In this document: positions 54,918 through 64,000 of the stretch, piece after piece | Position numbering within the stretch: position 1 is the stretch's first letter | Layout: each line of letters begins with the position of its first letter | Assembly: GCA_027475525.1 (NCBI GenBank) | Contig: JAMWFC010000028.1 | Location: forward strand, 1,104,831-1,168,830 | DNA length: 64,000 nucleotides | From: Macrolepiota albuminosa | Lineage: Eukaryota > Basidiomycota > Agaricomycetes > Agaricales > Agaricaceae | Direction of reading: 5' to 3' | The notes under the pieces: generated by a model | The model's input: the letters and a program-made list of their open reading frames with translations, nothing else | Database searches by the model: none | What the model was told of the DNA's origin: nothing | Position numbers and translations under genes: made by a program

Positions 54918-55654
54918 ATGACAGATCTAACCGTTTTGATCTCCCCGTTGCCTTTATATCCTGCGATGAAACCAGGTTTTATCTTTGGAAGGAGAACGCC
55001 TCAGCCAGTCAACCACCCAATCATGGTCACACTGGAGACGGAAAGAGAGCCAGATGGTGAAGACGGAACATCTGGGAGCGATGATCAACCTTCCCCGTCT
55101 TCACCGCCGAGAAGAACTCGATCACCCAGGAGGTATGACTCGGCATTACTTTCTCCGCCACCACAAACGTGGAAGTCGCGACCGCGTCCACGGCATCGAC
55201 CTAGTCGTTCACAAAGCGCTCCACCCGAGAGAAGGATACGAAGGGACGAAGTAGTGATGGACGATCTTTTGGAAGACCGCCCGATTGAGCTTGCGCCTCT
55301 TGACTTTGTGCGACCGAAGCCTCCAAGGAGTCTTACAACTTTTCCTGCTATTCCCACCACGCGAGGAGGCGAACTTATACGTCCACCTCCACCATTACGT
55401 GAGCTTTTTATTCCATGAAGCCATTTTCTGCCTTTGTCTCAGGTCTCCTTTCAGTCCGCCCGACCACTTTTTGGCGCAAGACCCGGAAATCAGGAGTATC
55501 TGGCCCCTCTTACTCTCCTTCTTCTCATCTCATCCGTCGTTCGACTTTCATCGCCGCCGGACTTACTTTCGACTCACCCGTACACGATCTCAGTGCCCTG
55601 TGTGTGGAGAGTCGAGTAGGATTCATCGTTGTTCCCCCCGAACAGTTGTTATAG
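54918..55654 (+). CDS. Hypothetical basic, Pro-rich protein
   Basis: ATG 54918 opens a frame to 55398. A GTGAGC..CAG intron (55399-55454, or a 44-nt form ending at 55442) joins it to a frame ending at TAG 55652-55654 (about 226 residues). The first 150 residues are Arg/Ser/Pro rich and probably disordered (RPRPRHRPSRSQSAPPERR). The last 60 look compact (STFIAAGLTFDSPVHDLSAL; SRVGFIVVPPE). I know no family. Its stop lies only 17 bp before the next start codon, so both may share one transcript. Confidence 0.55.
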
Positions 55655-55671
55655 AATCATAGTAAAAGGGG

Positions 55672-57456
55672 ATGTTGACAGGGACTCTGTTCGTTGTGTG
55701 TGTATTGGCAGGATGGGGTGTACCGCTGGCCGCATCGTCTAGAGATGTCATCAAGACGCTCGGAGTTCACGACGTCAACAACTCCCGGCGGCAAGTCGTG
55801 GTACCCCAACCCGCCATCAGCACCAGCCCAACATCGCCCCTTGCTGTGGCATCTCCCGTGCCCACCCCAGTCATCACGCTCACACCTTCACCTACGTCGT
55901 TGTCCCTGCCTACGAATTCACCCATCGTGGAGATTACAATCGTGATAACTGCACCGTCTGCCAGGACATCCGCAACCCCTTTCGCAGCATCGAGCATCTC
56001 CGCATCTACTCTTCCGATCTCTCCGGCCAATACGAATCAGCAGACGGGTCCCGCAGCGCAGACCGAATCCCGGCGCAAGTTCAGCCTCCTTTATCTCATA
56101 CCCGTATTCGTGGTTCTCGGCATCTTATGGGGCGCTCTCGCTGCGTGGTTAACGTACAAGTGGCTCATGAGGCGACGCAAGGCTCAAGACAACGTCTTCG
56201 TATGCGGCCCTCGTTACGTCCCCGCCGCGAGCGACCTTGAGGGTGGAAAGTCGCCGCAACAGTACGAAATGCACGTCGTTGCCTTCAACAGCCCTGATCG
56301 CAAGAGGGCCGGGAAGGAGTCTGAGATGCACGAGGAGGAAGATCCGTTCCTTCTTCCGCCGTCGCCGACGGCCCAAAGAGCTGGGAGGACGAAATCGGCG
56401 CAATCCACGACGACCGCGTATTCGGATGCAACTTATGCGCTAGAGACGGATGACGAAGGTAGGAAGGATGACGTTCCTTGGGAGAGCCTGAGACATAAGA
56501 GTATCAAACGCGGCATTCTGGCGGAGGTGAAGAAGGAGGGAAACCGAATTGATACTTTGAGGCCGTCAGGTACTGTGCGGAACACGGGCACGGGGGTTGG
56601 GAAGAAGAAGGCTTCACGAAGGGTTTCGCGACATAGAAGAATGGGCTCGGACCATCTCATCAGTGATATTGACCAGATGCTCATCGGCGCGGATGTTCAC
56701 GGTATTTTCAGCAGTAGACCTCCGAACCTTCGTGCCGATTCTGTGGTTACTACCCCGTCTCTTGTGTCTACGACTACCGCAGGGGACAAAACGCAGTGGA
56801 AGCCCGGTAAAGGCTTTAGGATTGTGGAGGAGTCTCCTCTCTCCTCTCGTGGTCCCACCCCGGTCCCGTCTGAGGATTCTGCTGCGGTCGATAAGGGGGA
56901 TGGGTATACTGCCGCCCCGGCGCGACACGATACGAGTCGCAGTACCAGTCCGCTGAAAGGCGTTGCTTGCCCACCGACCCCCGCACGTCACCCCGCCGAT
57001 GTCCTTCCCCAGAGCCCTCCTCAGATCACCAGCCCCCTCTTAGAGAACAACTTGTGTTTTACGCCTCATCGTCCGCCGAGGGCTTTCATATCTCCTTTGA
57101 CGACGCCCACCAATGCTAAGAGGCCTGACACCTCGAGGAAGCTGCGTTCCCCGAAACAGCCGCAGCTACCTATCCCTCGTTATGGAGACGGGGGTATCAA
57201 CTCACCTCGACCTGATATGTATCGCGGCAGAACGGCCAAGGCCTCTCATAAGAAACCTCAGAGGCCCCCGATGAGTTCGAAGACTTCGTCGTCGTCGTCG
57301 ACGTCGACGTACACGCGCAATGGTGACGGGAGGGCCGTGCAGGCGCTTAGAAAAGTTGGGGATATTGTAGAGCGGAGCTGGGGTGCGCGAGATCTGGGTG
57401 ACGAAGGCGTAAGGGCTTTAAGTCCCACTGGTTTTGGCAGGGGGACTGGTAACTGA
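55672..57456 (+). CDS. Single-pass membrane protein with Ser/Thr-rich ectodomain
   Basis: A single uninterrupted frame of 594 residues. A signal peptide (MLTGTLFVVCVLAGWG, cleavage near residue 22) leads to a Ser/Thr/Pro-rich outer region (about 23-135), likely O-mannosylated. One membrane helix follows (about 138-161, YLIPVFVVLGILWGALAAWL), then a basic stop-transfer MRRRK and a 430-residue cytoplasmic tail. The tail is disordered, with many SP/TP sites and acidic and basic clusters. The plan resembles fungal cell-wall stress sensors and similar surface proteins, but no WSC or Cys-rich domain is present. Function is unknown. Confidence 0.8.
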   Translation: MLTGTLFVVCVLAGWGVPLAASSRDVIKTLGVHDVNNSRRQVVVPQPAISTSPTSPLAVASPVPTPVITLTPSPTSLSLPTNSPIVEITIVITAPSARTSATPFAASSISASTLPISPANTNQQTGPAAQTESRRKFSLLYLIPVFVVLGILWGALAAWLTYKWLMRRRKAQDNVFVCGPRYVPAASDLEGGKSPQQYEMHVVAFNSPDRKRAGKESEMHEEEDPFLLPPSPTAQRAGRTKSAQSTTTAYSDATYALETDDEGRKDDVPWESLRHKSIKRGILAEVKKEGNRIDTLRPSGTVRNTGTGVGKKKASRRVSRHRRMGSDHLISDIDQMLIGADVHGIFSSRPPNLRADSVVTTPSLVSTTTAGDKTQWKPGKGFRIVEESPLSSRGPTPVPSEDSAAVDKGDGYTAAPARHDTSRSTSPLKGVACPPTPARHPADVLPQSPPQITSPLLENNLCFTPHRPPRAFISPLTTPTNAKRPDTSRKLRSPKQPQLPIPRYGDGGINSPRPDMYRGRTAKASHKKPQRPPMSSKTSSSSSTSTYTRNGDGRAVQALRKVGDIVERSWGARDLGDEGVRALSPTGFGRGTGN

Positions 57457-58148
57457 GTATTTTCATCTTTTATTTCATTGGGCTGTTTATATCATCTTGC
57501 ATTGGGTCGAACCACATGGTGCGGAATTGTACACATCCTCCAGGCTTTTCTTTTTCTTTGGGATTTTCATTTATTACTATTTTTGGATCTTGGAATTTTT
57601 TTTTGACTTGCTTTTGAACTCTTTTCATCGTTTGTGCGATGGCATATTGGTCTATGGTCTTGTGCATATTTGCTTGGTAAATACTATATCGCCGTGTAGT
57701 GCTGTGATACTAGAATTTTGTCGTATAGAAGGATTGTAGTGAAATGGGTATATAATGTGCTTGCTAGTGGCTAGTGGCTGAGTCGTGGGTTCTCGCATGT
57801 AGATAATCTCGAAACTTGGGTATAGTCTCATAGACTCCTAGCATCGAATCTCATAGTTTCTTAACCGAAAACTGCAGATTGATTCAGCGTGAGTACAATA
57901 TTATCCGCCTTCCATTCTCAAAGGCCTGCGAAACCGACGAGATTTGCAGCCATCTTAGAATGTGCTAAAGCGAATCCGAGGAAAGCTGAACCATCTTGAC
58001 GTGCTGTGCTCCGTGCGCAGAAGCAGCTACGGTAGTAAGCGGCGGGGTGTGTGGGTTCCAACCACTTATTGCAAACTGCCCAGCGACTGAGAAAGGAACA
58101 GTACATAAAGATCGAACAAGGTTGGGTGGCAAAAACAGAGAGCGAGGG
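57457..58148. other. Intergenic region
   Basis: This is the likely 3' untranslated region and terminator of the membrane protein gene (T-rich at 57540-57610), then unassigned sequence. Confidence 0.45.
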
Positions 58149-58252
58149 GGACGCGTGGTGTAGCGGCAACACCCTCAAAGTCTAAACCCCTTGAGTGGCC
58201 TCAGGCTGACAAATACTGCAGCAAGAGGTTATGGGTTCGAACCGCGTCCCCC
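58149..58252 (+). ncRNA. tRNA-like sequence (tRNA relic or SINE head)
   Basis: GGACGCG pairs with CGCGTCC (58243-58249); extended outward by GGG/CCC it makes a 10-bp stem. A box-A-like TGGTGTAGCGG (58156-58166) and a box-B-like GGTTCGAACC (58234-58243) lie in the right order. An internal CTCAA..TTGAG hairpin sits in the anticodon-arm place. The T arm is poorly paired and the middle is too long, so a working tRNA is unlikely. Confidence 0.3.
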
Positions 58253-58599
58253 ATCCAGGTACCTACCCCAATCACCACCATGGGGTACCTGGTTCCTTCT
58301 GCATAAGGGAAGGTTTAGTGGGTATTATGGATAGAAATTCATGAGTCCCACACTGTCTCTTGGACAAAAATCCAGGATTCATGCATAAATGCATTCCTGC
58401 CCCTTGGTAACATGGAGGTCCAATCCCTCTCATTGCAGGTTTATCCTGCAATTGCAGGCAGAAGGTGGTCCCCAGACAAAGTTCTGCCCAGCATGCTGGG
58501 AGATGGGGAAATGGGTGTAGTCTGAAATTTTCCCAACAAGGGATTATGGAGTCATCAAACCCTTGTTCTTGAGGGGGAAGAAATTCTCCAAGGCAAATC

Positions 58600-59110
58600 T
58601 GACTTCACAAAGATGTTGTCGTAACAGCCCATATGCAGGCATGCAGTGGATGTGAAAGATCCAAGTTCCTTCTAATGATACTCAACATTTCCAGTGACAT
58701 GGGAGGATGTTTCTCCTGAAAGGAAGAGTCTGGCCAAAGATTCTCTGCTCCCTGCAAGGTGTGTCTAAGTCTGATAGAGCCTGGCCAAGGTAAGTTGTGC
58801 TGGATATGCCAAGCACACAAACCAGAAATCTTGTTAGACACTCATCCTGATAGCAATCCAGCCATGGATGCCACATAAAAGCAAAGGAGATTTTCTGAAG
58901 CAGGCAAGGCCAACCAATGGGAAATGTGATGTTGGTTGCAAAAGGTTAGGAAAGCAGCCACTGACAAACTATAATGTTTGGAAGTGGAGGGAGCCCAGGA
59001 GTGAGCAATTACTGAATTGATGAGATTTCTCTGAGCAACCAATAAAGAGGCAGGGGACTCATGTGGTTGACACCTTGTGAGATATTCATCGACCCTGGAA
59101 TCGGATGTTC
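58600..59110 (-). pseudogene. Tyrosine recombinase remnant (Crypton/DIRS-like)
   Basis: The minus strand reads RVDEYLTRCQPHESPASLL (about 59100), then WAPSTSKHYSLSVAAFLTF, ASENLLCFYVASMAG and, after a TGA at 58842-58844, CAWHIQHNLPWPGS. This is the N-terminal core-binding domain of the tyrosine recombinases common in agaric transposons. The catalytic R..HxxR..Y part is not recognisable downstream. The sequence is CpG-poor. Crypton versus DIRS cannot be told apart here. Confidence 0.6.
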
Positions 59111-59232
59111 ATGATTGGGAGGCCTCCCACAGACATTTGAAGATGAGCTGTATGGATGGTATCTGTAAGATGAACATGTTGTGTTCTCTTGATGCCTGTG
59201 TTGTAGGAACAACACCAAGTGGAGCAGCATAG

Positions 59233-59405
59233 TGTAACCTTGGGTTACGAGTTAGAACTATCTGTGTGTATCACACAGTGCTAAATCAGACCGCAATATC
59301 GGATTTGACTAGTACTTAGTGTGAAAACAAGATGTTATCTTATGTAATACTCTATGAAATGATTATAGCATTGTCAACGCTAGTAACACGGGTGACTCCG
59401 TTAGA
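59233..59405 (-). repeat. 3' LTR of the second element A copy
   Basis: This 173-bp LTR is alignable to the element A LTR throughout, with many transitions. The polypurine tract GGGGGGTA borders it. The outer target duplication cannot be checked because the 5' end is outside the window. Confidence 0.85.
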
Positions 59406-59764
59406 TACCCCCCAATGAGACCGAATACTTGGTCTTAGGAAGGGAGGTGGAGTGAGATAAAGGATGCATGATAGTGCAAACAACAGATGACTAACACGCG
59501 TATCACATTGCTGCAAGGCGTTAGTAGTTATCCGCAGTGTAGATGTGTCTTCTGGACACCATAGGAAGCAGTCCTTATCAGACAAGGGCGCATGTTGCAC
59601 CAGCAGTAGATGGAACATGGTGATATATAAACAAATATAAAAAAAAACAAAAAAGAGTGACCCCTCCTCTGGGTCCGCTGTATCTACACGCGACTCTAGA
59701 GTGCATTTCAGCTGGAATGTTTTGAGTGAAAGACTCGGAGGTACCTACACAACAATATATGGGT

Positions 59765-62704
59765 CTAAGACCCATCTGATGAAGTCCCCGCACCCACGCC
59801 CGTCTCAGTCACCATTGACTCCTCCTCCAGTGCGATGTTAATCGTGGGAGGGGGAGGCGCCAATTCCATCCTCGGTGGGGTGATAGGCCCCTCGACTACA
59901 GGTGTGTCTACCACCATAGCATCAGTTAGTGCGACGTTAATTGCTGAAGCACTGGTGGGTAGCGTACCATGTGCTGCCGTGAGTTGTACGAGATTGACCT
60001 GGCTTGGGTCCACGTCAGCTGCAGGCATGTCATGCACTGCCGGGTGCTTTAGGAGGCTGACCTGGTTTGGGTCCATGCCGATGAGATAGTAGAGGCCATT
60101 GGCCTCGGGGTTTTTGGGAAGACGACTTTCTTCGTCGTGCTTGAACATAAGACGATAGTGATCATCTTCGGTCATCTCCCGCCATCCATCCCATTGTGGG
60201 ATTGCGGGAGGGGTACCATAGTCGTTCAAGCGCTCCATGCGCTCGTTGTCAATTTGGCGAAAGATGTCCATAGACATCATAGGGGCATGGAACTGCTGTT
60301 CCAGGAAGACCACGCCATAAGTATACGCGTGGTCCACCCAGTCGGCAGGTATCTGATTGTGCAATAAGACACGTAGCGCGTTGTCATCTGAGAAGTTCCG
60401 TGCAAAGTCATTGGGGATGTGCACGGGGTGGAGTTCCAGCTGGGGCCCTCGTTGGGGCTCAAACGGCTGGTCTGGAAACATGTCATTGTAGGAGGCGATA
60501 GCCTTGTGGTACAAACCCAGGCGGGCCATGACGAGGGTCATGCGCCGCACGATCATGGGCTTGGCTGCGCTGTTAGCACAAAGAGCTCGGCATAAGGCAA
60601 ATTCAAAGAGGGTTCGCCAGTGCATGCAGTAGGCATGATCAACCGCAATGCCTTGGTACATGTTTTCCAAACTGGGACGACCAAAGATCAGCGCGTACTG
60701 CGCAAGCTGATCCAGGTCAAACGGTGTGGATGGGTCTTGAGTGCGCATTACGCGCAGCACGGTTGAGCCGTCCTCTTTTGTGTGCAGATAGCGCCCCGGA
60801 ATGTGTCGGTGCTCAACGAGCGCAAGGTCATCAGCCTCCTGGATTGGGCTGACGAGGTTTTGGTAGCGAGGGTCCTTCATCAGGAGCATCATTGTTCGGT
60901 CATGTAGCAACTCATTGGTTTGCTGAGCGAACATCTGAAGCTCCGTGATGAGGAGATAGGTGGCCATTTGTTCATGACGGGGAGCATGCTCATTCGAAAA
61001 GTATTTGTAGAGCCAATCCAGCTCTAATGGAGTGCGGAGGAGGCCACAAGGGGAATACTTGTAGATAACGCTGGCAGGAATGCCAGCATGGTGCCCAGAA
61101 GAAAACTCATACGCCGCTGCCCGATTGGCCTCGGCTCCCAACAGCACGGTATTCAAATGATACAAATAATATGTGCAGTGGCTGAGTGCTCCTCTGAAGC
61201 ACGAGTTTGTGCGCTCAATATCGAGCGGTCCCCACACCTTCACCCCCAATCCATTGGGGATTCTCCCTGAGAACTCATCCTCAGCCCTCTGTTTGAGGGC
61301 ATGCAGCTCCTTGGTGTGGATCGCCTTCTTTTTCGCAATGCACTTATTGTGCAATACTCTCTGGAATTGGTCTGCTGCCGATTCCCCTTCCTCTGCCTCC
61401 TCCTCATGCTCCAAGCTCGACTCTCCATAGTTGCTCTCGTCAGATAAGGAGGCCACGGGTGCTTTGCCTTTTCCAGGCATAGGACAATTCCTTGAGGTCG
61501 CCACCAGACCATCATATTGCTCTGGAGAGCGAGGGTCGGTGATCAGGATGACCATGGGAAAGTGTGCCTGCGGAGCGGGCACGGTAACTGGCAACAAAAA
61601 CAACATCGAGACCTTCCTGGCCTGTGCGGGAATGCCCACCGGGAACTCGATCACCTCCAGCTTGGAGGCATCAAGAGGAGGCTTATGGCCTCAACGTTGG
61701 CGTGCAGACCCCAACTTGGCCGGGGCGGAAGGTTCGAATGGTGGCTGAGCCACCGGAGGGGCAGGCGCATTTTGCGCCAGAGTTCTCCCTCCAGGCTCAG
61801 CGCAAGGGACGACAGTAATGGGCGCTCTTGGCGCCACAGCAATGGTTTTGGGCACTCTAGGTGGGGCCCGAGACGATGCAGTTTCCCGCTGACCCAAGGA
61901 CAGACCTGCCAAGGGTTCACTGACCGCAGCCAGCAACTCTGACGAGGCCTGAGGACCTGGATCGGGTAACTGTGATGATGAAGCAATGGGCTGAGCAGGC
62001 TGCTCATGGCGCGCAAATTGTGCATCTGACGGCATCCTTGCCTGTGGAGGTTTGACCGGTCAACTGGGCTGATATTTAGCCCTCTTGACCTCGGCGGTCG
62101 GTTCCTCAAATGTCAAAACTTTGCGCTTAGACACGTGTTCGATCTGTTCCAGCGCTGCAACGCGCTGCCTCTTCATCAGCTCGATCTGATCAAGCAATTC
62201 CTCCATCACCATCATGGCCAGACTGTCCTGCAGGAAGGATGCAGTTGCAGGGACCGGCTGTCCCACTGCTTCCAATCTGCCTAGCAGCATGTCTGGCACT
62301 GCTAACCTCTGCGCTTGTGGTGCAGGCTCCTCATACGACTCTGCCATGGGCCGATGAGCCCATGGCACTGACAGCAGCCCCATCACCACACCCGCATATG
62401 CCAGATTCGACGCAGACAAGCGTGAAGACAGTTCCTGGTAATAACGCTCCCGACGCATGCTGTCCTCCGGGTGCCCATAGCGCTCTTTGTCATTGACCTC
62501 CATCTCTTGCGAGTGGAGGGGTGTTTGATATGGTAGCAGCTCCTTGCGGCCCGGGTAGGCCATGCCTGCTGACTGCAACTGACTCACCGCCGGATATGGC
62601 AGCTGCCTCTGGTACTGGGAAGATATTTGTATATTCAGGGGTCTCCCCCCTCCACTAGAGCCTTGCCAGCTCTGATCACTCTTTTGCGGCCTCCAATAGG
62701 CCAT
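59765..62704 (-). pseudogene. ORF4 of the second element A copy
   Basis: ATG at 62704 starts a 980-codon frame to 59765, nearly the length of the intact 982-residue ORF4. Only two in-frame TGA codons interrupt it (62062-62060 and 61693-61691); both align with Arg codons in the first copy. There is no net frame change over 2.9 kb, although many residues differ. The C-terminal domain is the best conserved part (HWRTLFEFALCRALCANS; GVVFLEQQFHAPMMSMDIF). Confidence 0.85.
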
Positions 62705-62931
62705 TTTAACTTGACACGTAGACTACGTGTATTGGGACTGAGGAAAGAGAGAAAAAAAACAATCTCCCAACTCCGCCAGTGGTGTAAATAACCACAAATA
62801 CACGCCACCCAGCCTCTCACCAGCAATCATAGTCGCGTAAACAGTTACAATCACAGCCACAATCAGTAGCCACCCAGTTAGTTACCGGCTATCAAAGTGG
62901 ACTTTGTCCACATTCCACCACCACACGTGCG

Positions 62932-64000
62932 TTACGCATGTTTTGCTAGCTGTTGAGGGCGTTTCACGCCCTGCAACTCTAGATACCTGTCCATCGCTGC
63001 AAGGTCTTTGCAGTTCACTAGCGGTTCCCAGATAGTATCACCTAAGCTCCACCTTACCTCGAATTTGAGGCTTCCTTTTGTCCACCAATGACCTATGAGG
63101 TCATTTACAAACCACTCCTGGTCATTGCCAGTTCCAAAGTCATATGGCTCCAGAGTTGCGCGATTAGGGAAGAGCACATCACTACTGGCCATATACGGTT
63201 GCAATAGCGACACATGAAACTTGGGAACTATCCTGCGCGCTTGCAGCGCATGGGGTAGTTCCAGCATGTAGTTAGACGTGCTCGGCTCCGCTTCAAGGAC
63301 CTTATATGGTCCAATCCACTTCGGACACAACTTACTCGCTCTGCCTTTTGGCAGGTTCAAGTTCTTTGTAGAAAGGTACACTAGGTTCCCTTTCTCGATG
63401 TCTGGCTCATCACGTCTGCGATTATTTGCATGTTTGGTCTGCCATACATGCGATTCTATAATTGCATCATGGGCATCTGCCAAGTTCCCTAGCACGTTGC
63501 GCGCAAACTGCTTTACTCCCACATGAATAGCTTCGTCCATACGAAGTTCACGAATCATTTGGATGGCATGTAGCCATTGTTGAGTTCAAAGGGTGAATAT
63601 CCTGTAGTTTCTGATATGCTCGTGTTTATCGCAAATTTCACAAGGGGACATCTATCCACCCAGTCCTTCTGATCAGGATGTACGAATGCTTGCAATATTT
63701 GCATGATATTTCTATTCGCACATTCAGTTTGACCATCCATTTGCAGATGAAATGATGTCGACATGAGCAACTTTGCTCCTAGCAGTTTGTGTAGCTCCTT
63801 CCACCACTTGAAAGTGAACTTAGCATCTCGATCGCTTACGATCGAGCTTGGCAATCCATGGAGGTGCACTATCTCCTTGAGATAGATCCACGACAAGTTC
63901 GACGCTGTCATGGTGGTTCTCACCAGGATGAGATGGACCATACTGGTCATTCTGCAGATCACTACCCAAAGGTAGTTAAAACCCTTTGACTCAGGGAACG
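62932..64000 (-). pseudogene. pol: Integrase C-terminus and chromodomain of the second element A copy
   Basis: The minus strand reads the integrase core (SDRDAKFTFKWWKELHKLLG, about 63840) and the C-terminal part (SKLCPKWIGPYKVLEAEPS, about 63330). The chromodomain (WFVNDLIGH, FEVRWSLGDTIWEP) follows, ending at 62932. Two extra A bases near 63558 shift the frame. The pol-to-ORF4 spacing is 227 nt, the same as in the first copy. Confidence 0.85.

Larger units (their letters stand above)
59233..64000 (-). mobile_element. Second element A copy, 3' part (runs off the window)
   Basis: The minus strand carries an element A 3' LTR, ORF4, chromodomain and integrase in the same order and spacing as at 12600-17545. 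It has no 77-nt duplications. The LTR start is mutated (TCTAAC for TGTAAC), and coding regions hold two TGA codons and a 2-nt insertion, so this copy is older and inactive. Confidence 0.9.

Noticed and set aside
1..64000. CRISPR arrays, bacterial operons, rRNA genes
   Set aside because: No spaced short repeats, ribosome-binding pattern or rRNA signature; the introns and elements are eukaryotic.

Overview
The window is nuclear DNA of a filamentous basidiomycete, most likely an Agaricomycete. Genes carry many short introns (about 45-90 nt, GT..AG). The repeats are the agaric-type mix: Ty3/Gypsy chromoviruses, a Tnp2 (CACTA-like) element, a pogo-like element, another DDE element, a Tad1-like LINE and a tyrosine-recombinase fragment. 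A genus cannot be named from this sequence.

Layout. 1-4910: decayed Tnp2-type DNA transposon and AT-rich debris. 4916-17897: an old solo LTR (target duplication GTCTC) split by a complete, young chromovirus called element A here (5302-17545, target duplication GCTAC). Element A carries two extra genes besides gag-pro and pol: ORF1 before gag, and a roughly 980-residue ORF4 after pol. 17903-23434: decayed LINE on the minus strand and AT-rich debris. 23435-35688: a second chromovirus, element B, on the minus strand (target duplication ATATC), with a self-priming site and two tandem protease domains. Between pol and its 3' LTR it carries an intron-containing gene on the opposite strand, with its own TATA box and a Zn2Cys6-like cysteine cluster. 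35980-41529: a decayed DDE transposon and a pogo-like element with recognisable ends, itself hit by a short non-LTR insertion. 41712-57456: the only host gene island, with a ten-exon F-box gene, a sesquiterpene-synthase-like gene whose metal-binding motifs are lost, a divergently transcribed HMG-box regulator, a small hypothetical gene and a single-pass membrane protein gene. 58149-64000: a tRNA-like sequence, a tyrosine-recombinase remnant and the 3' part of a second element A copy (minus strand).

Two global patterns stand out. First, 21 head-to-tail duplications with a period of 77 nt (two of them 78/77) occur only in repeats. Deleting one copy at each site in element B rejoins gag into one frame and pol into one frame. 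This looks like un-collapsed 77-mer overlaps from a de Bruijn assembly and not biology. Second, the stop codons left in element B and in the second element A copy that I could inspect are all TGA, consistent with CGA to TGA change, and old repeats are poor in CpG. This is the footprint of methylated-CpG decay.
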